Shown here piece by piece: positions 31,685 through 42,886 of a stretch of 64,000 nucleotides of DNA. A model generated the notes under the pieces. The model was not told the DNA's origin. It made no database searches and worked only from the letters and a program-made list of their open reading frames with translations. The position numbers and the translations under genes were made by a program. The first letter of the stretch is position 1. Every line of letters begins with the position of its first letter. This DNA comes from Limnephilus marmoratus. Taxonomy: Eukaryota; Arthropoda; Insecta; Trichoptera; Limnephilidae. The stretch is taken from contig OU862915.1 in NCBI GenBank assembly GCA_917880885.1, positions 35,224,676 through 35,288,675 of the forward strand, written 5' to 3'.

Positions 31685-31871
31685 AATGTAAATAATTGAT
31701 TTTAGATTTTCACGGCCAAAAATTTTATGGTTATTTCCTTTTGGGGTATTATGCCGTGTTGCACATCTGCCCTGATGATACACTGTAACGCTGTCCGAAA
31801 CGTTGGCTAAAGGAGGAGGTAGCGCAACACGGCATAATACCCCAAAAGGAAATAACCAATGTAAATAATTG
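31685..31871. mobile_element. Second Penelope-derived inverted dimer, 14-bp TSD
   Basis: A 159-bp insertion (31699-31857) lies between identical 'aatgtaaataattg' copies (31685-31698 and 31858-31871). Left arm: 'ttttggggtattatgccgtg' in minus orientation of the Penelope end. Right arm: the same block inverted, preceded by 'ctgatga' and 'gaaacgttggctaaa'. The left arm is shorter, so only one hammerhead-like core (plus strand, about 31769-31800) is present, and its stem II is weakened by a small deletion. Confidence 0.85.
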
Positions 31872-31949
31872 TATAATCTTTTACTAAAAAAATAAAGAAA
31901 ATGAGTGTATCAGAGCTCTATTTTCGATTTATGCAATTTTAGTATTTTT

Positions 31950-32195
31950 TTACATTAGCTCCATATAAAATAAATGTGTATGGAGGGCATTTTATGGAAA
32001 GGAAGGAGATGAAGTTCTGGAAAGGCAAAATGTATGAGGTGTGGTTAGGAATCTGGGGGTCAAGGTGTCCAAGAGTGACGGATGTATGAATTCATCCCTC
32101 CCACTGCGGTACAAGCCGATGGGTTGAGAAAGTTTAGCTAGAGAGGTCAAAAGGTCTCCCTTAACTAGTCTCTTCCTATTCACTTAAGGGCCCGC
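31950..32195 (-). repeat. Family A, first part (split copy)
   Basis: Module A in minus orientation runs from 'acattagctccatataaa' to 'ctagtctcttcctattca'. It resumes at 32600-32690 ('ggtgttggttatccaataaa'). The 400 bp between are a family E copy inserted into it. Confidence 0.65.
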
Positions 32196-32600
32196 AACCC
32201 GGATTTGTACCGATTTATTACATATTTCCCTTAAACACGGTAAGTTTTAAAGCCCTTAAAAAATATATGTTATTCTTGAAGATAATATCTAGACTTTGCC
32301 CGCGCCGAAACGCAAATTATATAAAATTCCCTAGACAGAAAAAAATCGCAAAGAATGCTCCAAAAATTATTATTAACACGTTTGTTTCAGTTATTTTACA
32401 AGTTACATGTATGAAAAAATTCACAGTGTTTCTTTAAATGCTGTTTAAGATAATGCCCGCGAGATTTTGCTCTATGTTAAACGAGTCGTGTTTTATTAAA
32501 CATTTTCGCAATTTTCGCATCTATTTTGTCGCTGCAAATGTTAGCGCTCTCCTCTAACATTCGTAATTTCGTATCTCTCCATCTTCTTCTTTTCGGGCCC
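32196..32600 (-). repeat. Family E dispersed repeat, copy 2
   Basis: Inverted relative to 15285-15640 and sharing its ordered blocks. It occupies the break in a family A copy, so its boundaries (near 'ttaagggcccgc' and 'agccttaaggcg') are probably close to the true ends of the element. It has no coding region. Confidence 0.65.
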
Positions 32601-32692
32601 GGTTGCAGAGCCTTAAGGCGACCTTGAGCAGGGGTGTTGGTTATCCAATAAATCAGGCCGGCCGTACCCATACCCGCCTCTAAATTAATCTT
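32600..32692 (-). repeat. Family A, second part (split copy)
   Basis: 'gaccttgagcaggggtgttg' through 'cgtacccatacccgcctc' is the 5' part of module A in minus orientation, completing the copy at 31950-32195. Confidence 0.65.
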
Positions 32693-33222
32693 TTTCTTCG
32701 ATTGAGTTATGTGACTATTCGCTGATATTGGTAAGTATTTTGTAAAGTTCAATAGTTAACAATGTTTTATTGATTAAATCCTTCGTAATAATTAATTCTC
32801 TTAATCGGAGTTCCGCCGTGCTAGTCGGGTCAGGATCGTGACAGATCTGTCTGAAGATAGATCATGGCATTCCGTTCTCAGCTTCCAAGACGTGGTCTTA
32901 TCAAACTTAACCTGATATCGTTGAAATAATAGCTTACTACCTCCATAAACGATGGGGAACGAACTGCTGAGAAGTTATATTACTTCAAACCTTCCCTCTT
33001 CGAATTTCTAAGCTCCGGGGAATCCATAAAGACTTTGATACGTCGAACAAAACCTAATAAAAATGACAATACATAAATAAATGTGTAGGTAATATGGCAA
33101 GTGATTTACGTGTTTTACTTTGTATGGGGGTTTCGCGTTAGCTTTCTTCCAATAGTTTTAAAAATGAATGTTTTTTCAAATCCAAAAAAACTCTGCGCTT
33201 ATAATGTTTCGCTTTGAAATTT
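32693..33222. other. Unassigned stretch
   Basis: The part at 32805-33010 is GC-richer ('gagttccgccgtgctagtcg') without a long frame. I could not match it to anything else in the window. Confidence 0.4.
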
Positions 33223-33223
33223 A

Positions 33224-33991
33224 TCTTCTTCTCTTGTATATAAAAATGAATCTCTAAATGTATTGCTAAGCGTAAATCTCGAGAGCAGCTGAACCGTTTT
33301 CGCTAATTCTTTTTTTAGAATATTCCTTGAAATACGAGGATGGTTCTTACGGAGAGAAAAAATAAGAAAATTGCGCGGAAAATTGGATACTTTCAGAAAA
33401 CCTAACGACTATCGCACGTTTGACAGTTTGCGTGTTTGAGAATGACATTTTGCAACATATTTTTGAAAAGTTTTAAGTTGATAAATTTATCTAAAGTAGG
33501 TACTCCCCTTATAGTTTGAATCGAATCAAGAATTTTAGATATTTTAAATGGGTACCTATGTTAGGTACCAAATTTAATATACATGAAAAATTGGAAATTT
33601 GAATAAAAATTGTTAAAGGTGGCACGCGGGATGTTTAAAAACTGAATGTACTGGGATTGAATATATGGAACGCGGGAGGAGGGTTGGCGGGACGAGGGAG
33701 CGGGAAAGGGAAGAGGGAAGGCGGGGAAGGTGGAAGGGGAACGCGGGAGGGAAAGGGGACGTGTGAGGGGGGAGGAGAACTCGGGAGGGGGGTTCGCGGG
33801 ACGGTGGAGGGGGGGGGGGGAGTGGAGTGGGGAGAGGGAAGGTGGAGGTGACGGAGTGGGAACGCGAGAGGAGAAGAGGACGCAGGAGAAGAAGGGGAGG
33901 CGGAAGGGGAACGGGACGAATGGGAAAGGACACTAAGGGAGAAACAATTTCTTTATTAAATGGCATAGCAACGCATGCCGGGACCAGCTAG
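33224..33991 (+). mobile_element. Helitron family 3, complete non-autonomous copy
   Basis: It starts with TC after an A ('a|tcttcttctcttgtatata') and ends with the hairpin GGCAT-agcaacgc-ATGCC, 'gggaccagCTAG' and then a T. This gives the A/T target and TC...CTAG ends of a Helitron, 768 bp long. The 5' part ('aaatgaatctctaaatgtat', 'cgagagcagctgaaccg') is a known style of insect Helitron end. A purine-rich filler occupies 33655-33945. There is no Rep/helicase. Confidence 0.8.
33655..33945 (+). repeat. Purine-rich low-complexity tract
   Basis: About 290 bases consist almost wholly of G and A with recurring 'aacgcggga' and 'gggaaaggg' words. Open frames on both strands here are composition artefacts. 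The tract includes a run of ten G at about 33810 and could form triplex or quadruplex structures. Confidence 0.8.
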
Positions 33992-34227
33992 TTATTTGAT
34001 AAAATGATATTGCTGGAAAAAACTAGAGAAGGAATAAAGTTTTGTATAGGTACTTGGGCTGAAATTTAAATGAAAGGTGGGATCTTTCGGTTGAAATCGA
34101 ATGCAGCATTGAGCAAGCTCGTGCAACCTTTATCCGCATGAAAAAGACGTTGCAGTCATGATCTCAACCTTGGATAACGATGCGAATGGAATGGGGAATT
34201 ACGTGTTTTTGGTATTATTTTATGGAA

Positions 34228-34330
34228 AGGAAGGAGAGACGTTTACTGAAGAACTGATACGGCGACTTGAGGCATTCGAGATGTGGATCTAGAGAAGAAT
34301 ACTTAAAGCTGGATGGACAGAGTTACATTG
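34228..34330 (+). pseudogene. LINE RT C-terminal fragment, part 1
   Basis: The translation 'EELIRRLEAFEMW', an in-frame TAG, then 'RRILKAGWTEL' matches the 'RRLEAFEMW..RRMLKI.WT' block behind the reverse transcriptase in several arthropod LINEs. It is continued by part 2 at 34731 after an interruption of about 400 bp. Confidence 0.65.
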
Positions 34331-34730
34331 TAGTGTTCTGTTATTAGTAGAAACACCAACAGATTCTCCGATTCCCCTTAGATGGAGATTACTTTTAGGA
34401 ATGATAGATTCTTTATGTTAATCTGGTTTTATTCAATACTTCGCGTATTACAATATTGACTCCGCCAGTCGACCTAACTAGGAGCTGGCTAAATTGGTTC
34501 TAACGAGTGTTTTACAGAAAACATCCACTCTTAGCCCCCCGTCCCTCTTCTGGACAACTTAGGTACTAAGCTACCTGCCATCTAGCGGAATCTACTGACA
34601 GTTTTTATCACCGCCATCTATGTCTAAAAGCCGAAAGCTTTTTAGATACACAACACATATGAAGATGTTATGGTACGGATGATCATATAAAAATAAGCTA
34701 TTAAACTATAAAAATCTAAAAAAATCATTA
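34331..34730. other. Sequence interrupting a LINE
   Basis: The ~400 bp lie between two parts of one LINE C-terminus, so they are an insertion or a non-homologous replacement. They include 'ctgccatctagcggaatct' and 'ccgccatctatgtctaaaag', two short similar words. No inverted ends or target duplication could be recognised. Confidence 0.4.
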
Positions 34731-34946
34731 TCTAGGACGTGCGATGAGACATCAAGAGAAGTACGAGATCTTGCATCTCATAATGAAGGATTGCCGGAAG
34801 ACGGAGTTCTGGAAGAAGGAGAACATCGTGGCTGAAAAACCTGAGACGGTGTGGCCAGTCTACTGTAGAGCTATTCCGGGCCGCATTAAACAAAGTCCGC
34901 ATAGCCAACATGATAGCCAACGTCCATTAAATGGACAGGGCACGAG
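34731..34946 (+). pseudogene. LINE RT C-terminal fragment, part 2
   Basis: The fragment reads 'MRHQEKYEILHLIM', then with frameshifts 'LKNLRRC' and 'ELFRAALNKVRIANMIANVH' before a stop. This is the C-terminal end of the same type of LINE ('HEKYELL.LI... W..NLR.W......LFR.A..K..IA.MI.N'). It is followed by an A/G-rich tail. Confidence 0.7.
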
Positions 34947-35154
34947 AAAAAGAAGAAGAATAAATTGTTCAAAGATTTTTTGATTTCAGGAGCTTCAAGA
35001 TAATTCAGAAGTAGCCCTATCCCGCTTCTACGCAGAAAATCCATATCCGAAAATTTCTTAAAAGTATATTCCTTATCTAGTAAGTGAGTTGCAAATTCTA
35101 ACAAAACCTAATTCTTGGTTTTATACATACAATCAAGTAATATTCAAAATAGGC

Positions 35155-35345
35155 TTTTAATTCATTTTTTTACAATTATGTATACCGACAATATTCAACA
35201 CACGTAAAAAAAATTTCGGTGCACGCCAATTATTCAACTATTTTCATCATCAGGACTTTATAAGGTCAATTGCATGAGAAAGACCTTTCAAAAATTTATT
35301 ACAACTTTTTATGAAATAAAGAATATTGACAATAAACAATGTGCA
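35155..35345 (-). repeat. Possible Penelope end remnant
   Basis: The minus strand contains a CTGATGA box (35242-35248) and, about 25 bases further, 'ccgaaat'. The helix between them is not convincing. I include it as a weak candidate only. Confidence 0.25.
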
Positions 35346-36014
35346 ACACAGTTAGGAATGATGAGTATTTGGAGCAGGTGGATGAGTTTTTTCACTTGGA
35401 AAGTATGTTTACTAGAGATGGGAGGGCTGACAGAGATATCGAAAGAAGGGTAAATGCAGGCAACACTATTAATGGAGGACTGAACGCCGTTGGTGCCAAC
35501 AAAAAACTCTTCAAAGAAGCGAAGTTAGCCGTCCATAATGGAGTGCTGGTACCTACCCTGATGTATGGCAGTGAGGCATGGAACTGACAGAGAAAGGATG
35601 AAAGTAGACTGAATGCTGTAGAAATGAGATCCCTGAGGTGAATGTATGGTAAAACCATGTACGATCGTGTGAAAAACGTGGAGATCCGCAAAGAATGCAA
35701 GGCTGATGTAAGCGCGATGTGTAAGATTAAGAAAAGGACGCTGAAATGGTTTGGGCACGTAGAGCGAATGAACGAGGAGTTTAAGGAGAATATATGACAC
35801 AAATGTGAATGGTAGAAGAAGTCGAGGACGCCCAAGAAAGACATGGCACGACCAAGTGAATCAGATACTTGAGTCGGGCAATGTCAAGAGTCAGAATAAT
35901 GGAAGAGCATGTTTGAGACTTTGTTTGAATGTAATCGAGGCAAGGAATGTGTGCCAAGACCGAGATGTTTGGCGGTCCGTCCTCTCTGCCTACCCCTGCG
36001 GAGAAACGGCGTGA
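35339..36014 (+). pseudogene. LINE RT C-terminus, decayed
   Basis: The frame gives 'VDEFFHLESMFTRDGRADRD', 'RRVNAGNTINGGLNA', 'LAVHNGVLVPTLMYGSEAW', then after stops 'AVEMRSLR', 'KIKKRTLKWFGHVERM', and finally 'VCQDRDVWRSVLSAYPCGETA' (in two blocks) before the stop at 36014. This is the thumb and C-terminal tail of a common arthropod non-LTR retrotransposon. At least four in-frame stops or shifts inactivate it. Related pieces are at 120-226, 18440-18725 and 47034-47665. Confidence 0.8.
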
Positions 36015-36230
36015 TGGTTGGTTAGTTTTTTTTTTAAGAATTTTCAAAATTTATGAATCAAACATTTACTTCATAAAACGTGATAAAAGTACTTACTTCA
36101 TTAACGTTCACGAAGAGATCAATTAAATATTTCATTTTCAAAATCAGATCTCTAATTTATAGCAAAATACAAACTAAAATAAGTAAACAAACCTTCTTTG
36201 AACACCATAAACTTATAAGATACAAGATGA

Positions 36231-36292
36231 CGGCCGGCGTAGTCCAGCGGTAAGGCTCTTGACTCGCACACCGAAGATCGCGGGATCGAATA
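36231..36292 (+). repeat. tRNA-like SINE head
   Basis: 'ggcgtagtccagcggtaag' has a good A box and 'gcgggatcgaata' a good B box, with about 30 bases between. It begins 'acggccggcgtagtcc', a tRNA-like 5' end. The sequence breaks off after the B box into AT-rich repeats, so it is a truncated tRNA-derived SINE. Confidence 0.65.
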
Positions 36293-36374
36293 AATTTTAT
36301 TTGTCAAATAAATTTTATTTGATTAATTTGTGTTGTTCACAATTTATTTATTTAAAATAATGTATAGTATATTT

Positions 36375-36635
36375 GCGGCACGTTACAGAGTGGAAGATAC
36401 TCTCAGTATCGCCCTGGTGTAAGACTACCATTCAGAATTGAAACGAAATGGCTTTAGCCGTATTGGCAGACCTGATCTTAATAGCCAGGTACTTCCCCAC
36501 CTTCCTCTTCCCTATCTCCTTCTCCTCCCCACTACCTTCAGCCTAACATTCCTCACAACATACCCCAATTGGGGATGCCATAGTCTCACTGGCCTCAGAT
36601 GGGACTCTTGTGCGGTATTCACATAAAAAAGATGG
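36375..36635 (-). repeat. Family B copy with B2 module
   Basis: In minus orientation it starts at 'cgcacaagagtcccat' (about 36615) and passes through 'ggccagtgagactatggc' and the purine block. It then enters B2 ('cattcagaattg', 'gccctggtgtaagac') as at 12680-12945 rather than module A. Confidence 0.65.
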
Positions 36636-36639
36636 GCAT

Positions 36640-37424
36640 CGTTTTAAAAAATATGAAGAAAATAAATTACATTCCTTTCATTCGAAGTCTCAGGTAGAAA
36701 AAGACCGTCGAGGAAAATGAAATATGAACCTTTTGAATAAGAAAACTGTTTCTAGTAAATTGAAAGTTGTCGGGAGGTTGAAATTTGTATTTTATTGACT
36801 GGTCGCTAGATGGCACCTTGAGAAAAATATGACACCCGTAAACTGGACTTATCGTTTTCTACGAAAATACAACTTCACTTCGTACTTGTATGGAGGTGCA
36901 TATTCAGGAAATATTTGAATTGAAATCAATAAATTAAAGAATTATTATTTTATCTCTGTGTCGATCACGGCTTGAAGCGTTGGTGGAGCGCTTTCGATTT
37001 TTTTTGAATAACTGTGTCAGATTACGTTCAGTCGTGCTAAAAAAATTGCCAGAATACGTATTTTATTTAATAGATTCAGTTTGCAATCCTGAAATTGTTG
37101 TTTTTTGTGTAAATAATTTGTGAGTGCTAATAATATAATAATATTTCTATCACATATCGAAGTTAACATAACAGTTTTAAGTGCCACCAAAATGACTGTG
37201 ATACTGAGGGGTGAACCCACTTTTAATTAATGGTTATTAGTTTTTGGCGCCGAACAAAAAAGACACTTCATACGAAGCAGATAAGTTCCATATTTCATTT
37301 ATACTTTTCACTCGTTAACTAATTAATGTTTATTTCTTTCAGCCATGTTTTCAAAACAAACATAATATGGATAATGAGAACGGAGGTCGGTAACCATTGG
37401 CGAAGGTAGAATTAGTTTTTGCAT
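36640..37424. other. AT-rich stretch, nothing recognised
   Basis: No coding or repeat match was seen up to the LTR element. The last four bases (GCAT) are the target duplication of that element. Confidence 0.45.
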
Positions 37425-38112
37425 TGTTACGTTACGGAATTGATTCCCGTGCGAGCTACTAGCGAATTGACCCCTTACACAGGCCCTCCGCCCCCTTTCC
37501 CCGCACCGCTCGACACTAGTAGCCAAGCGCCGAGCGGCTCCCGGAATTCATTCCTCGGCCGACCTTCGGCATAACAACTGTGTCCCCGTGATTGCGCTCC
37601 CCGTAAACGCTCGCGATGTTGACTTTAATTGTGCATTTTGCTCCAGAGGCTCCCGCCTCCTCAGTACCTGTCTGCCGACCGCCTATCTCCTGCTTGTGAG
37701 TACCAATGAACCTTGCTACCCCTCTGTGTGCTAAGAACTGACATTTAAATTCACTAAACACGTGTAGAGAGAGTTGAGAGAGGCTCCCCCGTTATGAAAG
37801 AATTAATTAGAGATAGCCAAATACTCATGTGTGTAGTGCCGATGCTGGCCTTTTGTAGAACCCTGTTCACCTTTAAATGAATAAAACCCTTTTTCGTGCA
37901 TAACTACTGTGTTCTGATTGAGGAAGGAGACCTGGAGATTTTGAGGAAAGGAAGGGGAGTAGGAATTTACAAGCGAACCACAAACACTCGCCCTGGGTTT
38001 AAGAGGGACCTTGCTCGCGCCGGCTGTGCAGAGCTAGCCGCCGGCTTGTTTATTGCATGTCCTTTCCAGGTTTTGGGTTTGGCGTTGGCCGCAAGTAGCG
38101 CCGATGCTAACA
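37425..38112. repeat. 5' LTR (688 bp)
   Basis: It has TG...CA ends and a polyadenylation signal AATAAA at 37880-37885. It is GC-richer than its surroundings. A reading frame crosses the LTR end (37896 onward) but is also open in the other LTR and has no family similarity that I know. The sequence after it, 'ctgtcgcccaacgtgtgg', is in the position of a primer-binding site. Confidence 0.9.
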
Positions 38113-38131
38113 CTGTCGCCCAACGTGTGGC
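38113..38131 (+). other. Candidate primer-binding site
   Basis: 'ctgtcgcccaacgtgtgg' directly follows the 5' LTR and resembles the 'TGGCGCCCAACG' style of primer-binding sites of insect LTR elements. The matching tRNA was not identified. Confidence 0.4.
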
Positions 38132-39301
38132 AATTTTTTTTCCTCACCTCCCCAATGCCAACACTGGTTTCCAACTTAGGGGCAATTTTTTTCCCTCCCT
38201 CTTCACGGTCCCACAGTCTCGTTCTTCAATCAGCAATTGTTTAAACTTTATAATGTATAATGTTTTGTCTCGTTATCCCCAATTTGTCTAACATTTCCAT
38301 CAAGAACCCCGGCGCGATTGTAACTTCGAATTGCAATTTAAATTATCACGGGCACGATTCCTTCATTTTCGAGTCGTCACTCGACAAAACATTATCACCG
38401 GTATTCCTACGTAAAGTGCTCAACCAAGAAAGTTGCCGTCGTGAATAATATAGTGTTTACAAGTGTCAACCGACTAAATTTGCTAGTTTCAAATACAAGA
38501 TTAATAGTGGAAATGTACACAAATATTTAAAACAAAGTTATTCAACAATTAAAATCCTGTATATGATAAACCAATTACCCGCTTCGTTTCCCGAAAGTTA
38601 ATTAACCAGTTTTTATTAATAAACTTATTCCGCAGAGTGCTGGTCTGTATTTGATATCGACATATTCTGCGGGTAGGGGACTATTTCGCAAAATACTGGC
38701 CTGTATATATAACGGCATATTTTGCAGCTTAAGGGAAACAAGTGGATTAAATTCTTTCTACCTTTTGACAATTGGGCATTTTTTTTGTACTTCTGTCGTC
38801 CGTTTCTCCCTTTTTCTTGCGCACCTATTATCTTTCATAAAGAAACAGACGACATAATTCGAAAAATGCCTAGTTCGCGTTGACGTCGATTCCTCGAGTC
38901 AGGCATTATATCCGTATGCACATTTCTGCATATAACTTGTTATGACAAAATGAAGTCGGCGGGTAAATACCAATAATTGGTGATGCTCAAATCAGGCTAC
39001 AGCCTAGCCACGTAAATAAAAAACTATTCCCCAAGACATTGTTGAATTTTCAAACAAATACTTCCACGAAAACTCGTATAAAAGAAAAATATTTCTTTCC
39101 TTTCTTAAGAATTCCCCTTTGGAAAGCTAATGGAAATATTCAAAAACATGCTCGTTTGAGGCGAACCTCGTTTCCGTTTTTTTTTATTTTTTTTCTTTTC
39201 CGGACTTTTGCAAATTTGCAAACCTTTTTCAAAAACATCGGAATAAATTCTAAAAACGTGTTCCATTAAGGTGAATCAGGGCCTGTGAAATTTTCATATC
39301 C

Positions 39302-39600
39302 GGACTTTGAAAATTTTCAACAAATTTCCAAAACATCTGGATTTTTTCACAAAATCACGTTTTTTTAAGGGAAACCGCTGCCCAAATTTTTCTCGTTTTT
39401 GGACTTGGAAAATTTTCAACAAATTTCCAAAACATCTGGATTTTTTTCACAAAATCACGTTTTTTAAGGGAAACCGCTGCCCAAATTTTTCTCGTTTTTG
39501 GACTTTGAAAAATTTTCAACAAATTTCCAAAAAATCTGGATTTTTTCACAAAATCACGTTTTTTGAGGCAAACCCCTGCCCAAATTTTCAAATAAACCAA
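39302..39600 (+). repeat. Three tandem 99-bp units in LARD
   Basis: Units start 'ggactttgaaaattttcaac' at 39302, 39401 and 39500, period 99 bp. Because 99 is a multiple of three, all three frames on both strands tend to stay open. This explains the 111- and 102-codon frames here. I do not regard them as genes. Confidence 0.8.
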
Positions 39601-41091
39601 ACACTTATAAAAAACGCGTTTTTTTTCAAAAACTTTTTGTAAAAATACGTCCCCAGTGGTCAATCTCTGCCCAATTTCTTTCCAATTGCGAGTCTAGTTC
39701 TCACTTTTTCCAACATAAGGTCACTCTAACACAATCCTATACACCATGGAAGTTCCTCAAGTTACGCTGGGTATAATCCCGCACGTCTTTACTTCAAGAA
39801 AGGAAGAATTACTACAGGCCCTGAGAAATAGAAAGATTTCTCCTACGAATAATTCCAAAATGCCTTACTGTGACGGAATCAGTAAATTCCATCACATCAA
39901 GTTCTCAGGCGTTATCAAATTGGCAAAACTCTTGTCATAAGTGACGTGAGTTACTTGTAAATATTAAATGTAAATAATCACCCATATGGGCATTCGTAAG
40001 GTAATCCTTACACCCGAAGGCACATTAATGTCAACGGTAGCCTAACTCCTGTACATTCTTTTTCTTTTTGCATAATTTTATATGTTCTTGTACATCCTGC
40101 GTGCCTTGCCTGCTGTACCACAAGAGCACCCCTTGGGGCACCGTTTTCATACTTGTATGCATCCTCTTCCTGAAATTGATCACTTCGGGAAAGGGCCTCC
40201 TTTTCCTCCTACCATCAACGGTTCCGGAAAACTCTTGCTCCAAGACGTCGCTTTCCTTTTCACAATTCTTGCAGCATCCGCGCGTTTTTTTTTCTCACCT
40301 CATCGCCTCATCTTGTCATATCACCTTTTTTTAATTGTTTTGTGTCGGGTTTTTGTCGTACCAGTACGTCCCTACCCTAATGTTGTAAATATAAAATCTT
40401 AAGTGCAAGTCTGTATAATAACCATTGGTTTCAGACCATTGCCGCAGCTCACTACTATGGTCACAGCACCATATTGTAAGAATGTCGCGACGATTTCCGT
40501 TATAATAGGAAATCCTCCCGTTTTTTCTTTTTTCTTTTTCCTCTTCACCCCATCCTAACACATTCATAGTAATGTTGTATATTGGGGATCGTTTCGAATA
40601 CACCAAATGTACACACCTATCAGGTCACATTCGCTGGATTCGAAACAATTCAAGGGCAACCTTGTTGCTACTTGTGGTTTTTCTTCTTTTTCCAAAAATT
40701 AGAATGGCGCTCAACCCAATTGCTCTATTTTTTTCCAGAATCGTATTTTGTCGGATTCTGAGAAAAATATTTGTTATAAAAGTGACAATACGTTTCGTCC
40801 CTTCATTAACATTGTTCTTTGTACATATACAACTTCATTATGAGGTACAATATTTTATCATGACATCAGTTTCTTTTGTCCTTTATTGTACCATTATTTT
40901 TGTTTGAAGTTTAAAATCTTGGCCAGATCTTCAATAAAATTTGTGTTTATCGCCTTTTGGCAAGTCTTGTAACGTATGCTAATATGAAATTATTAAGCTA
41001 CAGCAGTGCCGTATTAATTACATCATTGCAAACCGCCGTCTGTATTGAATGGGGACCCACATTTTCGAACGTAAACTTTTGTAACATTATA

Positions 41092-41175
41092 GGCGCGAGC
41101 CTTACAATATCTACTATTATAGGTGTGAACCTTACAATATCCACTGCTATAGATGCGAATCTCATAATATCTTTG
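41092..41175 (+). repeat. 30-bp tandem units in LARD
   Basis: Units 'ggcgcgagccttacaatatc', 'ggtgtgaaccttacaatatc' and 'gatgcgaatctcataatatc' start at 41092, 41122 and 41152. The period of 30 bp gives a 10-residue protein repeat with no known function. Confidence 0.65.
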
Positions 41176-41460
41176 TGTTTTTACACGTCACGGGGAGTCC
41201 GTCATAACTACTCATTGTTTGCTCGTCAACACAGGGTTGTTGATCGAGAGGGTGATTTATCTCATTAAATTGTTTTAAATACCTATTGGGTTACTGTCTT
41301 TCAATACTGGGCAAAATTTGTTGTAAATCGTTCATTCCTGTCACGTGAGACGTGAAAACGTGACAATATCTACCATCATAGGAGAGATCCTCAAAACATC
41401 CGCCATGATACGAGAAGTTCGTTATAATTACTTTATACTCTTAACTAAATGTTATTGAGT

Positions 41461-41528
41461 TGGTCGTGTGTCTTTTGGCATGAGAACCGCCCCTTTTTGG
41501 TCGTGTGTCTTTTGGCATGAGAACCGCT
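41461..41528 (+). repeat. 37-bp tandem duplication in LARD
   Basis: 'tggtcgtgtgtcttttggca' and 'tgagaaccgc' occur at 41461 and again at 41498. It is an exact recent duplication. Confidence 0.8.
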
Positions 41529-42886
41529 TTGTTATAACTGTGTACTTATATAATCTGTGCACCAAACGTGAAGACGTTACAATACTCACCATGAGTCGTG
41601 CGAACGAAATAATATCTACCCCATGTTTGTGTGACCTACCAAGTGTAGATCACACGCCTTTTATTTTCTGTTATCAGAAAATTATTGCTTTTGCAGCAGA
41701 GTACTCATTAACATGCCCGGGACTTCCTGTCACAAGAACCCAGGAACTATCCACTATCTCAAAAGGACTAATCATACGCTTCACTCATGATTATGGGGCA
41801 TCGTGTCGTAGGAGTTAAGTTGATGGACACAAAAAAACACCTAACTCGTTGTCTGGGAGACGAACAAGAAAACCCCCCAGGTTTGTGAGATTTGAGCAAG
41901 GGTCTGTCATTTCTCGCAAACAAGTAGGAGAATAAAACGACCCTCTAATCTTCTACCCAATACACGTGGAGGATTAGACTCTTTTATGTCAGTGTATTCC
42001 TTTTGTCCCACACTACCAAATGGTATTGTAATGTGCCAGGATAACTGCTGTAGACCTTGTTTCACCTTCCACTCAGAGGTCGAATTTCGGAAATAGCCGA
42101 GTCCTCAGCAGTTTTCTTCGTTCAAATGTTCCCAATTGTCACCCTTTCCCTTCCTCGAAATTATCCGTGAATGGGGATATATGCGTTACGCACTTGGCGT
42201 TTCGTTTGTCAAATGGGACAACCTTCATACACGGATCCTTTCAACTTCCTACTCCTTTCCCACTTTTCATAACTTATTAGTACTCAATGTTTTTGTTCTT
42301 CGAAAGTAGAAAAAATGCTACCGTATAGACGTGAGCATAGGTCATGGAAGACCAACTTCTTTCGAACGTGGCATTTTGTCATACGTACAAACCCTTACCT
42401 ACGTGTTCTTGGAAATGTATTTAGTTTAAAAAAAACTAAATGGGTTAAACAGAACCTTCCTTGAATACGTACCTTTGTAATATGTATAAGTCTGTAGTTG
42501 CATTTAGTTAACTCTCTCTCCGTCTCTCTCTCTCTCTCTACACGCCAAACAAATCCAATCTTTCTCAACATGCACACCTTGTTTCTCTCCAAACCTTTTC
42601 ATCATTGGTCTACCAGGCAGGTAAACTTCAAGAATTTTGTTCTAATAATAATTTTTTCGCCGGATTAACAAGAAGACCAGCAGCTCTTCACCCCATCTAC
42701 ACCTGCGCCTCTCTTCATGCTGCCTTCACTACCGTCACGGAGGTCCCATGCCTTCAAACCCTACGTACCAAAAGCACCCGACCACACCTAACATAACCTA
42801 GTGTGAGTCGTGCGTGTAGTTGCGAATTGTATCATCACAAAACCATCACTCAAACAAACCCGAGCACGTCAGCTCTAAGTTGGTTC

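Noticed and set aside
33613..33966. Proline/serine-rich or glycine/arginine-rich proteins
   Set aside because: Artefact of the purine-only tract in the Helitron.
36231..36292. Functional tRNA gene
   Set aside because: Good A and B boxes but no 3' half of the acceptor stem; it breaks into AT-rich repeats, so it is a truncated SINE head.
37896..38291. 131-codon frame crossing the 5' LTR boundary, with a partner at 44386-44628
   Set aside because: Most of it is LTR sequence and it is open in both LTRs only because they are near identical; it runs out of the LTR into unrelated sequence in each case.
39307..39663. 111- and 102-codon frames on opposite strands
   Set aside because: Produced by three tandem 99-bp units of AT-rich sequence; no domain or codon signal.
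40068..40907. Several hydrophobic frames inside the LARD as candidate envelope or membrane proteins
   Set aside because: Hydrophobicity follows from T-rich sequence; the frames overlap, lack signal-peptide logic and domain motifs.
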